From Macrothele yani (taxonomy: Eukaryota > Arthropoda > Arachnida > Araneae > Macrothelidae), in contig CM076991.1 in the NCBI GenBank assembly GCA_039090855.1, positions 72,729,349-72,793,348 on the forward strand: a stretch of DNA of 64,000 bases, read 5' to 3'. Positions 35,825 to 45,900 of this stretch are shown in pieces (the first letter of the stretch is position 1; every line of letters starts with the position of its first letter). The position numbers were made by a program, and so were the translations under genes. The notes beneath the pieces are model-generated. The model had not been told where the DNA came from and made no database searches. It saw only the letters and a list, made by a program, of their open reading frames with translations.

Positions 35825-35840
35825 GAATTTCGGGTGCCAA
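35825..35840 (-). promoter_or_regulatory. candidate primer-binding site
   Basis: The minus strand reads TTGGCACCCGAAATTC directly after the putative LTR, resembling tRNA-complementary TGGCGCCCGA-type primer sites. The identity of the priming tRNA is not established. Confidence 0.5.
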
Positions 35841-35842
35841 TA

Positions 35843-36247
35843 TGACGTAGAAGTCTTGTTTTACTACTACGTTAACTTAAAACATCAACATACTAAGAAA
35901 TAGTTCCTAAATGAAAGAAACCTTAACGGCCAGACGAAACATGTAAACAACAGGAGTCACACTTACGGAAAAGATGCTTTATTCAGGATGTAGCAAACAC
36001 ATCGTAGCATAGCATATTGCACTAAACTCTCCACACCACACAACTCTTGACACATCGCTCTTTTCACCATAACGCTCCTTTCAATACTCAGTTTACAACC
36101 CAACGCTCTCTATAATCGCTCTCTTACAACGCCCTCAAGCAACAAATTAGTCGTCACTTTTATCTCAGGCATACGTCACGTCGCTTTTATCTCAGGCATA
36201 CAATATCAGGCATACGTCTCGTGCATTCAACCTCAATTGTGTTGCCA
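35843..36247 (-). repeat. putative 5' LTR of the gypsy-like element
   Basis: About 405 bp, starting TGGCAACACAATTG and ending TTCTACGTCA on the minus strand, so it has TG...CA ends. It lies immediately outside the primer-binding site and Gag. Internally it has short repeats of TATGCCTGAGATAAAAG. No partner LTR was found, so the boundaries are inference. Confidence 0.5.
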
Positions 36248-36879
36248 AACGTATTCGTTTGAGAAAAAATATATTACGTTAAGAGTGAAGAATAACAGAA
36301 TAAACTCAAGTTTTACATAGAAAAAGAAACTAAAAAGGAAAGTTTATTTAGAATATACGTCACAACTGTTTCGTTTTTGATAAACAAAACTTCTTTTTCT
36401 TTTTTTATTATATATTATTCAGATTTAGACGAGTGTAAGTGAAGACCCAGTCACCGGCGAAATGTGATGTAGCAACGAAAATTCATCTGTGCATGTGCAA
36501 GCTAAAATCTGATCTCCAGATAGGAAGAAAAGCTGAATCGCAAGTGTGTTAGTAAGGGAGATTGGTAACTTTTGGTCAGGATATCTACGGTCCATCATGT
36601 TATACAACATTTTAAAGATATCGTCAATGGAAGGTAACCCTCCTTAAGAGAGAGGGGGGTCGAGAGGAAGCCAAATTTCGCTATTACAAAAATTAATTTT
36701 TGTAATGGCTTTTACACATTTAGAATCAGGCTCTCGCAATTCGTGCAGATTGCAGTGAAATATTGTAACGTTTATGTCAAGCGTGAGGAAATGCTTTGCG
36801 ATAGTTTAGTAAAATATATTGTTAAGTAACAATGAAATTAACAGTTGCTGCGTCACTCCATGGGACAGCATTCATTTTT
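36248..36879. other. no gene recognised
   Basis: AT-rich sequence between the LTR and a truncated SINE. No element ends or domains seen. Confidence 0.4.
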
Positions 36880-37020
36880 ATTTGAAGGACGGGGGGGTTA
36901 ACGACCACCGTAGGCTATAAGCAGCCGCCCGTCCCTAATTTAAAGTCCGTGGTCACAGGAAAGAAAGTGAGCCAGTGCCGTAAGACAAAGACAACTCCAT
37001 GCCTCAGCGGGATTCGAATA
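36880..37020 (-). mobile_element. SINE family 1, 5'-truncated copy
   Basis: The minus strand contains the B-box region ATTCGAATCCCGCTGAGGCA and the body (CAGTGAGTTGC region shortened, GGTGGTCGTTAACCCCCCC). The tRNA head with the A-box is missing, consistent with 5' truncation during reverse transcription or later deletion. Confidence 0.75.
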
Positions 37021-37124
37021 TTCAAAAATCAGATTGACTTCTTCCGTTACCCATTTTCGTTACATCGAAATTTTTCACTTGGGATTTACTTTACTGCTGT
37101 CGGGAAGGATGCGTAGCATTAAAA

Positions 37125-37896
37125 ACCGCAGAGAATGGACATGAAGACATCCCAAGGGGGTGACAAGTGATATTGATTTTAACAAGAAATTAGTCATCGA
37201 AGACTGCGTGTGCTTAACAGGTTCAACCCAGGAAGGTGACGTATAATGGTGAGATGTAAGATGCGCCTCAACACTAAACTTGGACGTGACAAGTTCATAA
37301 AACAAACAAAATTGCAAACCTTAAAACATCGTAACACACATAACAAATCTTAAAACATCGTAACACTTTTGAAATTGCAACTGACAATGTGAGAAACAGA
37401 TTCCCTGTTCTAGAAGGACCAACAACAAAAGAAACAAACAAAAGGGCAAACCTTAAAACATCGTAACACACATAACAAACCTTAAAACATCGTAACAAAC
37501 CTTAAAACATCGTAACAAACCTTAAAACATCGTAACACTTTTGAAATTGCAACTGACAATGTGAGAAACCGATTCCCTGTACTAGAAGGACCAACAACAG
37601 AAAAAACAAACATCTCTGAAGTTACCAGAACAGAAACCTTACCAGGGCTCTTATCAAAACAGCGACAGGAATAGGTGGTGCTAAAAGTAAATTGCATGTG
37701 AAGAAAATATCAGAATGAACAAAACTGCTGATGCAAAAAGAGCGGAGTTGAAAATAAATAAAGAAAATATAACTCTCAAAATGGAATATAACAGATATGC
37801 AAGATAGTGCGAAAAAGTATCACTGAAGACATAAGAAAATTCAATGGTGAACACGCGAGAAAGATAATTTAGAACAACAAAACCTTAAAGAAAGTG
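37125..37896 (+). mobile_element. RTE LINE copy 2, left segment
   Basis: Plus-strand sequence corresponding to the region after the endonuclease: REWT, RHPKG, then LVIEDC and RCKMRLNTKLGRDKFIKQTK. It ends at about 37896 in a segment equivalent to NQSLKIAKG. The same LINE copy resumes at 39952 and again at 47967, so this is one copy split by two insertions. Confidence 0.85.
37313..37545. repeat. local tandem duplications within RTE segment
   Basis: ACCTTAAAACATCGTAACA recurs about six times, and a block beginning TTTTGAAATTGCAACTGACA (37371 and 37540) is duplicated with its flanks. This is a lineage-specific expansion inside the LINE copy and is not seen in the other RTE copies. Confidence 0.85.
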
Positions 37897-37972
37897 TAAA
37901 AATATTTCTGAAATTCACGGACAACTGTCCGTCATTTCTTTCGTGAATTAGCGAAGCATGTTTCTGATACTA

Positions 37973-38754
37973 CACTGGCGTGCAAAAATTAAGGACGAGA
38001 CGGTTTTTCGAATGTAACGTCGTGCAGAAGTGCTCCACATTGACTCAAATCATACCATAAGATCCCCAAGATGTAAGAATATGGGACAAACGAGCAGAAC
38101 CGTCCAAACAAGGAATCCAAAGGATACAAAGACACTTCATTGAAAAGGTAGCTTCGAGCACAACTGGACAGAAGAGAGAAACGTCCATGTGACAGTCGGC
38201 TGCCAAGAAAAATTCAGTCTTTAGTAGGGGATATGATCACCCCTGACTGCGTTGCAATATACCGGTCGTCCGCCGCCGTAGTTGCTCTTGGACGACCACG
38301 GATAAACTCTTGGACAGCTGTTCCTGTCGTTTGAAATGCTCTCCAAGCTCGTGAAACGATGCTGTGAGCGATCCCGAACTCCTCGGCCACACTAGTCACA
38401 CTTCGACCATCTTCCAATTTCCCAATGACGCGACCTCGGGTAAAGTCATCCAGATGTTGTCTACTGGATTTCCTGTTGGCCATATCACACGGTGGCAGCA
38501 ATTCGACGTCTTTCAAACCGATGTACACCGTGCAATAGCTTTCACCGAATTGTTGAGCGTATGAGCGTACACCGACCGTGTGCTTTATAACCTTCCAACA
38601 CTTCCCCCTCCCCTACGTCATGCTGCATATATGCGAATGCCCTACCGTACCGGACCCTAGACTATCTCCTGAGTGGTCTTTCGGTGCGTTCTGCCTGCTC
38701 GTTCCGCTGTTATGCTAATTTCTCCTCTTCGTCCTTAATTTTTGCACAATAGTG
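37973..38754 (-). mobile_element. Tc1-like deletion derivative, 782 bp
   Basis: The ends are inverted repeats: CACTGGCGTGCAAAAATTAA at left and the complement of CACTATTGTGCAAAAATTAA at right, each bounded by TA (37971-37972 and 38755-38756). Only the N-terminal part of a transposase remains inside. It sits within the 37897-39951 element, giving three nesting levels. Confidence 0.88.
38217..38483 (-). pseudogene. Tc1-like transposase, N-terminal fragment
   Basis: From the ATG at 38483 the minus strand reads MANRKSSRQHLDDFTRGRVI, then GRSVTSVAEEFGIAHSIVSR, a paired-like HTH, and FQTTGTAVQ...GRPRATTAADDRYI, the linker common to this Tc1 group. The catalytic domain is absent, removed by the internal deletion. 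Confidence 0.85.
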
Positions 38755-39618
38755 TACCTTTCCGTGAAATGACGAAAAAAAAATCTGAATTTAACGGACT
38801 TTTCGTGCCACGGGAAAATTCTGAATTTTCAGAAACCTTTCCACAGTTTTTTTTTCTTATTTTAACGGTAAATTACCGTTTTAGAGATCTGTTAACGGAA
38901 AATTCTGAATTTTCAGAAACCTTTCCACAATTCCTTTCGTATATTAACGGAAAATCTCCGTTCTCACCTTTTCCGTGTTCGTATGACGAGAAATTTCCTC
39001 TAATAGTAGCGATTCGTGGAAAATACTTGAGGTTTGATTAACTTTCAAATTTCAAGCGTCTGTCGAATTTTGAAGTTCCGTAGCGGGATCGGATATTGTG
39101 GATAGCATATCACATAGATTTTGTTTGTTTTTTGTGGGCCAGGATATTTCTCCTTTCCCTTATTTGGTGCACCAGCTACTTATTATACTGTATATTGTGT
39201 TACTGTAAGAAACCGGGTACTTATTGTACAGATCATTATACGATGTCTGTGTATCAGTCTTTGGACAACTTAACACAAAAGCTATTATAACTATCGTGAG
39301 TAAATTTCATATTTAGTTTTTTGTGTGTGTGAAATAATACTATAAAAAGTACATTTCACCTTTTTTAAAGATAAATGAGTCACCGTCAGTTTAAAAAAAT
39401 CATGTTGCAAAGTAATTTCTTGCTTCGAAAAACCACGACGAAAAATGCTTAATGTTTGAAAAGTCCTCCTATAGGAAAAAATAAATAAATTACAAACCTA
39501 TTCAGAAAAATAATAAGCTCCAACAGAAAATAAAATGACTAAATCACTCACAATAATGACAAAAACAAAATGTCTTTGTCATGCGATTCGTTTTATGAGA
39601 TACGTGAGTCTGGCTGCC

Positions 39619-39705
39619 GAGCGTTTGTGGGTCAGTTTGTAAAGGCACAAGTTGCCTGATCGGGGAGCTATAACGTCGGGTGTTCGATCCTGATCTCTGC
39701 GGGTA
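39619..39705 (+). repeat. tRNA-like promoter sequence
   Basis: An A-box-like GTGGGTCAGTTTGTAAAGG and, about 33 bases on, a B-box-like GGGTGTTCGATCC are spaced as in a tRNA gene. Acceptor stem pairing is not convincing, so it is probably a SINE head or a decayed tRNA-derived repeat. Confidence 0.35.
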
Positions 39706-39951
39706 AGTGCTTTGCAGGTTTGTTGATTTTGTGGAATTTCAATTTAAATACGGAAAAACCAGAAATGGATTTTTCTGAAATAAACGGAATTTCTGTCTAC
39801 GGAAATATCTGTGAAAATACGGAAGTTAAAATGAACGGGCACTTTCACAAACGGAAATTTCTGAAAAACACGGATACCTACCGGCAACTTTGCTGCACGT
39901 TATTTTCAGAAAATTTCCGTGAATTCACACCACTTATTTTTTACAGTGTAG

Positions 39952-40173
39952 GATCATCTCAATAAATTATGAAAACCGGTCATGGCACTCGGAAAAGAAA
40001 TTGGTACTGTAACATCAAATTGAAATGAAATTTTGGCCATAGTTATAGTTACACAAAACTATAACTATAGCCAAAATTTCACATGATGGTACATCTATTA
40101 TAACTATCGCTAAAATTTCAGAGGATGATACATCTATTAAAAGCACAAAGAAATATACACAGACACACACGTT
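39952..40173 (+). mobile_element. RTE LINE copy 2, middle segment
   Basis: Resumes the LINE at the equivalent of ALRKEDGSVT (ATGGCACTCGGAAAAGAAAT) and runs to the equivalent of the residues just before LPAEV, where the 7.8-kb element interrupts it. It includes the hairpin at 40027 and a short tandem duplication of GATGATACATCTATTA-like sequence. Confidence 0.82.
40027..40080. repeat. 24-bp hairpin, one mismatch
   Basis: Arms 40027-40050 and 40057-40080 (GAAATTTTGGCCATAGTTAT... and complement) pair with one mismatch around the loop ACACAA. It lies inside the RTE segment and is absent from the other RTE copies. Confidence 0.85.
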
Positions 40174-40310
40174 AGTAGTAGGGGGGGGGACTTGGGCGGC
40201 GGAAGTGACGTCACGGATGCGCTTCCCGTAGCCACGGGGAAACTTTTCTTCTGGTGGCAACAGTGGGCGTGGTCGTTGGTGTCCGCCATTTTTTAATGCA
40301 TGACGTCACC
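40174..40310 (+). repeat. left terminal inverted repeat of the 7.8-kb element
   Basis: Pairs with 47805-47966. It contains palindromic TGACGTCA (CRE/ATF-type) sites, and further copies of the CGTCACGGATGCGC motif continue inward to about 40370, including an inverted GTGACGTCACTTCCGGAAGT. These could be transposase or transcription-factor sites. Confidence 0.88.
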
Positions 40311-41013
40311 TTCACGTGGTCGTCGTCACGGATGCGCTAGTATCCGTGACGTCACTTCCGGAAGTAGTTCACCAAATTTAATGTACATGACCTCTTAATA
40401 AAGAACATACTGCTGGGGTTAGGCGACGACATTGGTCTTGTGTGAGTCGAGGGGGAAATGCGGACGAGTCATCTTCTATGACAATGGTTCACGTTCGTTT
40501 TTGTTCGCATAGGAAAAATGAAATCTGAGGGTGGAACAATGGAGATAGTAACACTCATTTTACAAATTTTTGTGAATGGTGGAAATGTAAGAAGAAGGAA
40601 GTTTAATATCTACTTCTTTGAGATGTGATTTGTACGCCACGTGTGTGGGTGAATCGCAATGGTGGATGTTGCCATCCTACTAGCTGTCGCCGCCATTTTC
40701 TTTTTTTTTGGGGGGGGGGTCGACGTTTCACGATCACCACCATTTTGTTTTCTCACATGTAGTCAATTTCATTTTCACCCCTTCGGAAATTGTCCTTTTT
40801 GCCTGATTATTTGACACTGGTTTTAAACGAACGTGCTAAATTCTTGATCATTTACACCTGTCCGTAACGTGCTCGTGCTTGCATCACCGATGACTCACGC
40901 ACTCGTTAATCGTACGTCTTATCTCAAGTCTGTCTGTTTCATTCTCGCTTCGTTGCTCGGTGTGAAGATACTGCTTTTTTCAATTACTGCTACATTTTCT
41001 TTCGTCTGAAGAA
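40311..41013. other. 5' non-coding region before the AlkB-like relic
   Basis: About 700 bp without a coding frame. It includes a T/G-rich run TTTTTTTTTGGGGGGGGGG at 40701-40720 and no obvious TATA box close to the ATG at 41014. It presumably held the promoter of the cargo genes. Confidence 0.4.
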
Positions 41014-41967
41014 ATGTATTCTTCTAAGATGTATCATAAGGATGACCTCCATTTTTCCTATGAGAAATTATTTTCTGATTCTGAAGCTACAGATTATCTT
41101 AACCACCTCGAAAATGAAGTAGAATATATCGGTGATGATCTCAGCAAAATTAAGATTTATGGAAAAACATAAAATTCCTAGACAACATGTGGCCTACGGT
41201 GATAATCATCTCCATTACTCATTCAGTGGATTGAGTGTGCTGGCTAAACCTTAGATACCAGTACTTCGTGAAATCAAGGATGCTGTTGAGAATGTATGTG
41301 GAGAAATATTCAATTTTGTTTTGATTAATAAGTATAAAAATGGAAATCCCTGTATTGGTTTTCACAGAGATGACGAATGTGAAATTGTAAAAAATTCATG
41401 CATTGCCTCAGTTTCTCTAGGCCAAACAAGGGACTTTGTTTTTAAAAGAGATGGTTTTCAGCCTGTCGTCATAGCTTTGGAATGTGGATGCCTTTTACAA
41501 ATGCTACCCCCACGAATGAGTCATGGTATCATGGACTGCCACGTTGCAAGAATGCTCCCAATATTCGTCTAAATCTGACGTTTAGAAAGATGATAACAGG
41601 GTCACCCTTATCACGTGACTATGCAATCACGTCATCAAGAAGCGAACAACACACATGCGTGAACAAGACGAATGAGTCATGGTTTCACGACCTTCCACGT
41701 TGCGAAAATGCACCTGATGTTCGATTAAATCTGACCTTTAGAAAGATGATAACAGAGGCTCCTTTATCACGTGGCTATACAATCACGTCATCACACAGTG
41801 AACAACGCGCATGCGTCAACAGCAATTTGTTATCAGTTTTGGCCGAGGACAGACCAGCTCCCTCATTCTGTTGTATGCCTTCGAATTCTGTGCACGTTGT
41901 GTTACCTACCTCTTCGTCGATCTGCGTTAAACATGAAGCGAACTTCTTCGTCTTCAGATGTTTCTGA
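41014..41967 (+). pseudogene. AlkB-like 2-oxoglutarate/Fe(II) dioxygenase relic
   Basis: AlkB-family enzymes remove alkyl groups from DNA or RNA bases by oxidation. From the ATG at 41014: SYEKLFSDSEATDYLNHLEN, KIKIYGK, then after a frame change at about 41165 PRQHVAYGDN and YSFSGLSVLAKP. FNFVLINKYKNG follows, then IGFHRDDE with the HxD iron ligands, IASVSLGQTRDFVFKR, LECGCLLQM and, after a second frame change at about 41505, WYHGLPR (distal His) and RLNLTFR (the two Arg that hold 2-oxoglutarate). TAG at 41252 replaces the expected Trp. The last 52 codons (41512-41667) are tandemly duplicated at 41668-41822, giving a second WFHDLPR...RLNLTFR. The frame then runs to 41967, overlapping the next ORF. 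The fold assignment is strong; the substrate is unknown. Confidence 0.8.
41512..41822 (+). repeat. tandem 156-bp duplication of the AlkB-like C-terminus
   Basis: Unit 1 at 41512-41667 and unit 2 at 41668-41822 start ACGAATGAGTCATGG. The period of 156 bp is exactly 52 codons, so the frame is preserved. Divergence between units is visible (many third-position changes), so the duplication is not recent. Confidence 0.88.
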
Positions 41968-42898
41968 TGCCAAGAAAAAAGTGAGTGATGATCCGCGCTT
42001 AATGGAAGCACGATGGAAGCTTTTAAACTATGGATGTCCTGATCCGTTTGCCGAACCTCCTCCTCACGGTATTTCATTAGAAAGCATGCCTCTTCATCAT
42101 GTGTCCCTCGGGGAAAACAAAGTTGCTAAAGTAACTGATTTTTCTGGAACTGTGAGAGTGCACATTCGCAGCTACACTACCAAAGGAGAAAAACTGTTTC
42201 CTACCAAATATGGCGTGACAATGTCTGCTAGAACATTTAAGAAGTTCATGGACCGCTCGCATTGTTATGACGCTCTCAACAAAATCAAAGTGATCAATAA
42301 AGAACTGTTGATGAACTGTTCACCTTCATCTGATGGGCCTGTGTACACCTTTCAACAACTGTTCACGTGCTCCAAGGATGCCTTGCAATTGAATTGTGCT
42401 TCGGTGTCCCTAACCTGGGAACAATTCAACACGCTTCGTGATGCTTCTGAAAAGCTGTGGGACGGTATTCTACAATTACAGTTTGGAACGGTTTTTCGTG
42501 ACGCAGCGAGATTGGTATGCAGTAAATTCGGACTCGAACATACGATATCTGATCAAGACACCAATGCTCTTAAACTTGCTCTGGTCGATGCGGTTGGAAA
42601 AAACATTGCAAAAGTGTATTACTGCAGAGAATGTCATTTGCATCCTAATCTCAAGCCAAACAAACAGCTGGGGCATAGGTGCTTTAACGAAACAGAAGAA
42701 GACAAATGGATTCTATGCTTTGACGAAGCATTTGCTCTTGTTGAACCCAAAACTTTGGGGAAATACTTTAGTGAGCGCCTTCAATCGCTGATACGTCCCA
42801 CCATTACTCACTTTTTCTTCGAGAACATTAATGTGAAGAAAATTCTTGTAGAAGCTCAAGAATGTGGAATACGTTGGAGCAATTTAGAGTCCAGATGA
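41933..42898 (+). CDS. 321-aa protein with PC4-like domain and Cys/His cluster
   Basis: An intact frame from the ATG at 41933 to the TGA at 42896. Residues 1-20 are Ser- and Lys-rich. Residues about 56-108 (KVTDFSGTVRVHIRSY, FPTKYGVTMSARTFKKFM) resemble the PC4/SUB1 coactivator fold, which binds single-stranded DNA as a beta sheet plus helix. Residues 157-168 (SVSLTWEQFNTL) resemble the end of a second, degenerate PC4-like unit. At 231-250 CREC...GHRC could bind zinc. The ATG overlaps the end of the AlkB-like frame. It is the only undamaged ORF in the 7.8-kb element. The name is by motif only; a role in the element's DNA handling or transcription is inference. I do not know a family with this full architecture. 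Confidence 0.7.
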   Translation: MKRTSSSSDVSDAKKKVSDDPRLMEARWKLLNYGCPDPFAEPPPHGISLESMPLHHVSLGENKVAKVTDFSGTVRVHIRSYTTKGEKLFPTKYGVTMSARTFKKFMDRSHCYDALNKIKVINKELLMNCSPSSDGPVYTFQQLFTCSKDALQLNCASVSLTWEQFNTLRDASEKLWDGILQLQFGTVFRDAARLVCSKFGLEHTISDQDTNALKLALVDAVGKNIAKVYYCRECHLHPNLKPNKQLGHRCFNETEEDKWILCFDEAFALVEPKTLGKYFSERLQSLIRPTITHFFFENINVKKILVEAQECGIRWSNLESR

Positions 42899-42919
42899 GA
42901 GAAAAAAGTTCTTTTGAGG

Positions 42920-42968
42920 AATAAAAAAAAGTCCTTTTTAGGACTAAACATTAGTCCTTTTCAGGACT
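42920..42968 (+). terminator. poly(A) signal followed by twin hairpins
   Basis: AATAAA at 42920-42925 lies only 22 bases after the stop codon. It is followed by AGTCCTTTTTAGGACT (42930-42945) and AGTCCTTTTCAGGACT (42953-42968), two short hairpins with nearly identical five-base stems. The compact 3' end is virus-like rather than host-like; the role of the hairpins is unproven. Confidence 0.45.
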
Positions 42969-42969
42969 A

Positions 42970-45900
42970 CTTTTGTTTCATTATTTTTTGTCATTCATTT
43001 ATATTTTTTTCTGTTTGAATGTGAGTGTATGTGAACGAAGAAGGTCACTGGCGTGGGCTTAATTGCTCCGTAAACCTTAATGTGCTTCTCCAATATTATG
43101 GAACCATGTTTGGTGAAGTTCACCACCTCTTTTGCTACAAGAAGGCAACAACGAGGGATTTGGTCAACCTGATACCTCCATCTTTGAATGGGTAATACGA
43201 GCATTGGTTGAATAACTCGCCCGGGGGACCTTCAGCCGTAGCAAATTCTTTGCATATGTATAATTTCAGTTTTCTTTCCTTGATGTATATTTCTTCTGTT
43301 CGATTAACACTAGACGAATTTTAATTTTCTCGAAACTAACCTTATATAAAATGAAACTGTAAAAAACACAATCCTCCTCAATTATGAACTTTTTAAAAAC
43401 GTACCCCTTAACTTTTCAAGTGAAATATTTTGCTCTTTTAAGATTTCTAACATGTCTGAAAACGTTCCTTTAAGGTAAATGATTTTCTCATGTTATTCTA
43501 CGGGATTTTTGCGACTATATATAAAAACTAAAATTAAAAAAAAACCGCCCTCTCAATGAAAGCAACAAATTTGCGATGTTTGTTTCAGTGTGTGTGAGAC
43601 TTCTTGTTGTCTGTTTCTTTATAAGAATCAAGAGAAAACATACTTAGAATACGATTGGCTGTTCTTTATGTTCAAGATTAATATGTTCTTGAAGTAATTA
43701 AATAAATGGTGTGTGATCTTGTATCAGAAAAACAGATGCGATGGAGATAACCTACTTAGAAATGAATGTAAGGGGAAACGAAAGTTAACGTATGAAGGGG
43801 AATACCTCAAACACAGATATTTCACATGTAATGCCTGGTAAGTTAAAAGTAATCATTGCGGGAATGAAGTAAACGCAAAGTTTTGACGCATTTCGATGTA
43901 AAGCGAAATAAATTGGGAAAAAAAGAATGTGGTTAGATGTGTTCACACAGACTTTGATGAGGTGAATTAGCAATAAATATTTGGATATACATGAAAAAAG
44001 TGTAAAAACAACTCATTAAGAAAATTATTTTTTGGGGAAAGTATGAAATTTTAGTTTATGTCATGATAATAAATGTCGGTGAGACTTATTCTAAAGTTAA
44101 AAAATATATCTGAAGTTCTTGTTACATTTCTGATATTAGGAAAGTTTGTATGGAAATCTGAGAGTGATCGAGTCGAAAAGAAACAAGTTTGTTGGAATGA
44201 AACAGGAAAAAAGTACTACGAAGAAAAAAAAATCGAAGTACAGTGTAAAGCAAAGTTAAACAAAATACGTAAACGAAGAACAGTTTTTCGAAAATAAGAT
44301 TAAGTCGTTATACAGAGAAAAGAACTAAGTCTTTCTTAAAAAACATTATTACATTTGTTTGGAGAAATTCGATATTTTAGCTACATGTTGAGAATAGCTG
44401 CTTTTCTGGTGAGTTAGGAAATTGCTATGTAGGGGAAAAAATGTTTGCTAAGAATATGATGTTTAGTGGAGGTACGGACTTGGTCGCTATGTCTCCAGAA
44501 TGAATGTTTTTTCTGTTGATTTAGAAAAAATATACTGAAAATATATTGCAAAGAATATAAATTTTATCGCAAGAAAGAATGCTTTAGAATGAATATCTTG
44601 ACAATGAATGCTTTTCCTGTTGGGCCAGTTAAAGAAAAGTATAGCAAATTAGGATAGAATGAAAAAATATGAATATTTCACATACATGCAGGTTTTTTAG
44701 GAATACTTAAAAGTGAGTTGGAAAGTGAGGGAAACAAAAATTCTGAAGTGTTTGGTACATCTTGTGATATCAAGTTGTTAAGAAACGTTTAACTCAAATG
44801 AAATGAAAAAATAAAGTCATAGTAAAGAAAATACTAATACAATCGAATTTTAACTGCCATAGATCTGTATATTTCTCGTATACCCACGAAAAGGTAAGAT
44901 AGAAAAATTTATTAAGTTATACATTAAAAGAAAGAAAGAAGAGTTGTTTACATATGAAAAAGAAATAATAATGAAGAAACGCCTGTTGAAAAGAAATAGA
45001 AAAGTAAAGTTGGAATAAAAAAAATACTGTTGCAGTCCAATTTTTACCACTAGAGATCTGTATATTTCTCATAAATGTAAGCTTTTGGGAATACTTAAAA
45101 GTGAGTTTTGAAAAAATATTACGTTACATGAAGAAACAAAAAAAAATATATATATGAAGTTTTGCTACATCTTGTGATATCAAGTCGTTAAGAAACGTTG
45201 GTTGAAATGAAATGAAAAAATAAAGTCTGAATCGTGAACATAAAATGATATTCAAACACACAAAATTAAGTTAAATAGGGGAAAATGCGAAAAAAAAATG
45301 TTTGTCAGAAAGAAATGTAAAAATAAAGAAGATATTGTTTCAATCGAATTTTTAACTGCTATAGATCTGTATATTTCTTGTACATACACGAAACAGCGAT
45401 GTAAAAAATAAATTAAGTCACATTTAAAGCAAGTAAGAAAAAAAATAGTTTAAGAGGAGAAAAAAATAAATCTGAAGTTTTGTCACATCCGGAAATTCAA
45501 CACGTTGATTGAAATGAATAAAAATAAAGTCCGAATATAAATATGAGGCAGTTTGCAAAGTTTGGAATAAAATAATGGACGAATGCGCGAACATAGAATG
45601 ATATTCAAAACATAGATTAAGTTAGATAGCGGGAATTGAGAAGAAAAAACGTATGTTAGAAAGAAATGTAAAAATACAGTAAAAATGGAGAAAATATTGT
45701 TTCAATCGAATTTTAACTACTGTAAATGAAAGAAATGGAAAAATACAGTAAGAATGAAGAAATCAATTGAATTTTAACTACTATAGATCCGTGTATTTCT
45801 TGTACACACATAGAAAAGCGAGATAGAAAAATAGATTAAACCATACATTAAAAGCAAGTAAGAAAAAAAACAGTTTCAGAGGGAAAGAATTAAAAATCTG

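Larger units (their letters stand above)
31454..36247 (-). mobile_element. gypsy-like LTR retrotransposon, internally deleted
   Basis: On the minus strand the order is LTR (36247-35843), primer-binding site, Gag, protease, the N-terminal edge of RT fused to RNase H, the integrase core, and a long Ser/Pro-rich tail. RNase H before integrase is the gypsy order. The reverse-transcriptase core and the integrase zinc-finger region are missing, and I could not find the second LTR near 31 kb, so the element is truncated and non-autonomous. Confidence 0.82.
37897..39951. mobile_element. unclassified inverted-repeat element nested in the RTE copy
   Basis: About 2.05 kb lies between two contiguous pieces of the same RTE copy. 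The right end reads, on the minus strand, CACTGTAAAAAATAAGTGGT then GAATTCACGGA; the left end has TGTAAAAAT followed by GAAATTCACGGA. The interior holds several copies of AATTCTGAATTTTCAGAAAC and a nested Tc1-like derivative. A CACTG start would fit CACTA/EnSpm elements, but I cannot fix the target duplication, so the class is uncertain. Confidence 0.5.

Noticed and set aside
38217..38483. Small HTH protein that could be a regulator
   Set aside because: It matches the N-terminus of a Tc1-like transposase and lies between Tc1-type inverted ends with TA.
41014..41967. Host ALKBH gene exon
   Set aside because: It lies inside an element bounded by a 6-bp duplication, has no introns or splice sites at the breaks, and sits beside another cargo ORF.
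44073..44297. 74-codon Lys-rich frame in the AT-rich part of the 7.8-kb element
   Set aside because: Low complexity in purine-skewed DNA, with no motif and no regulatory context.
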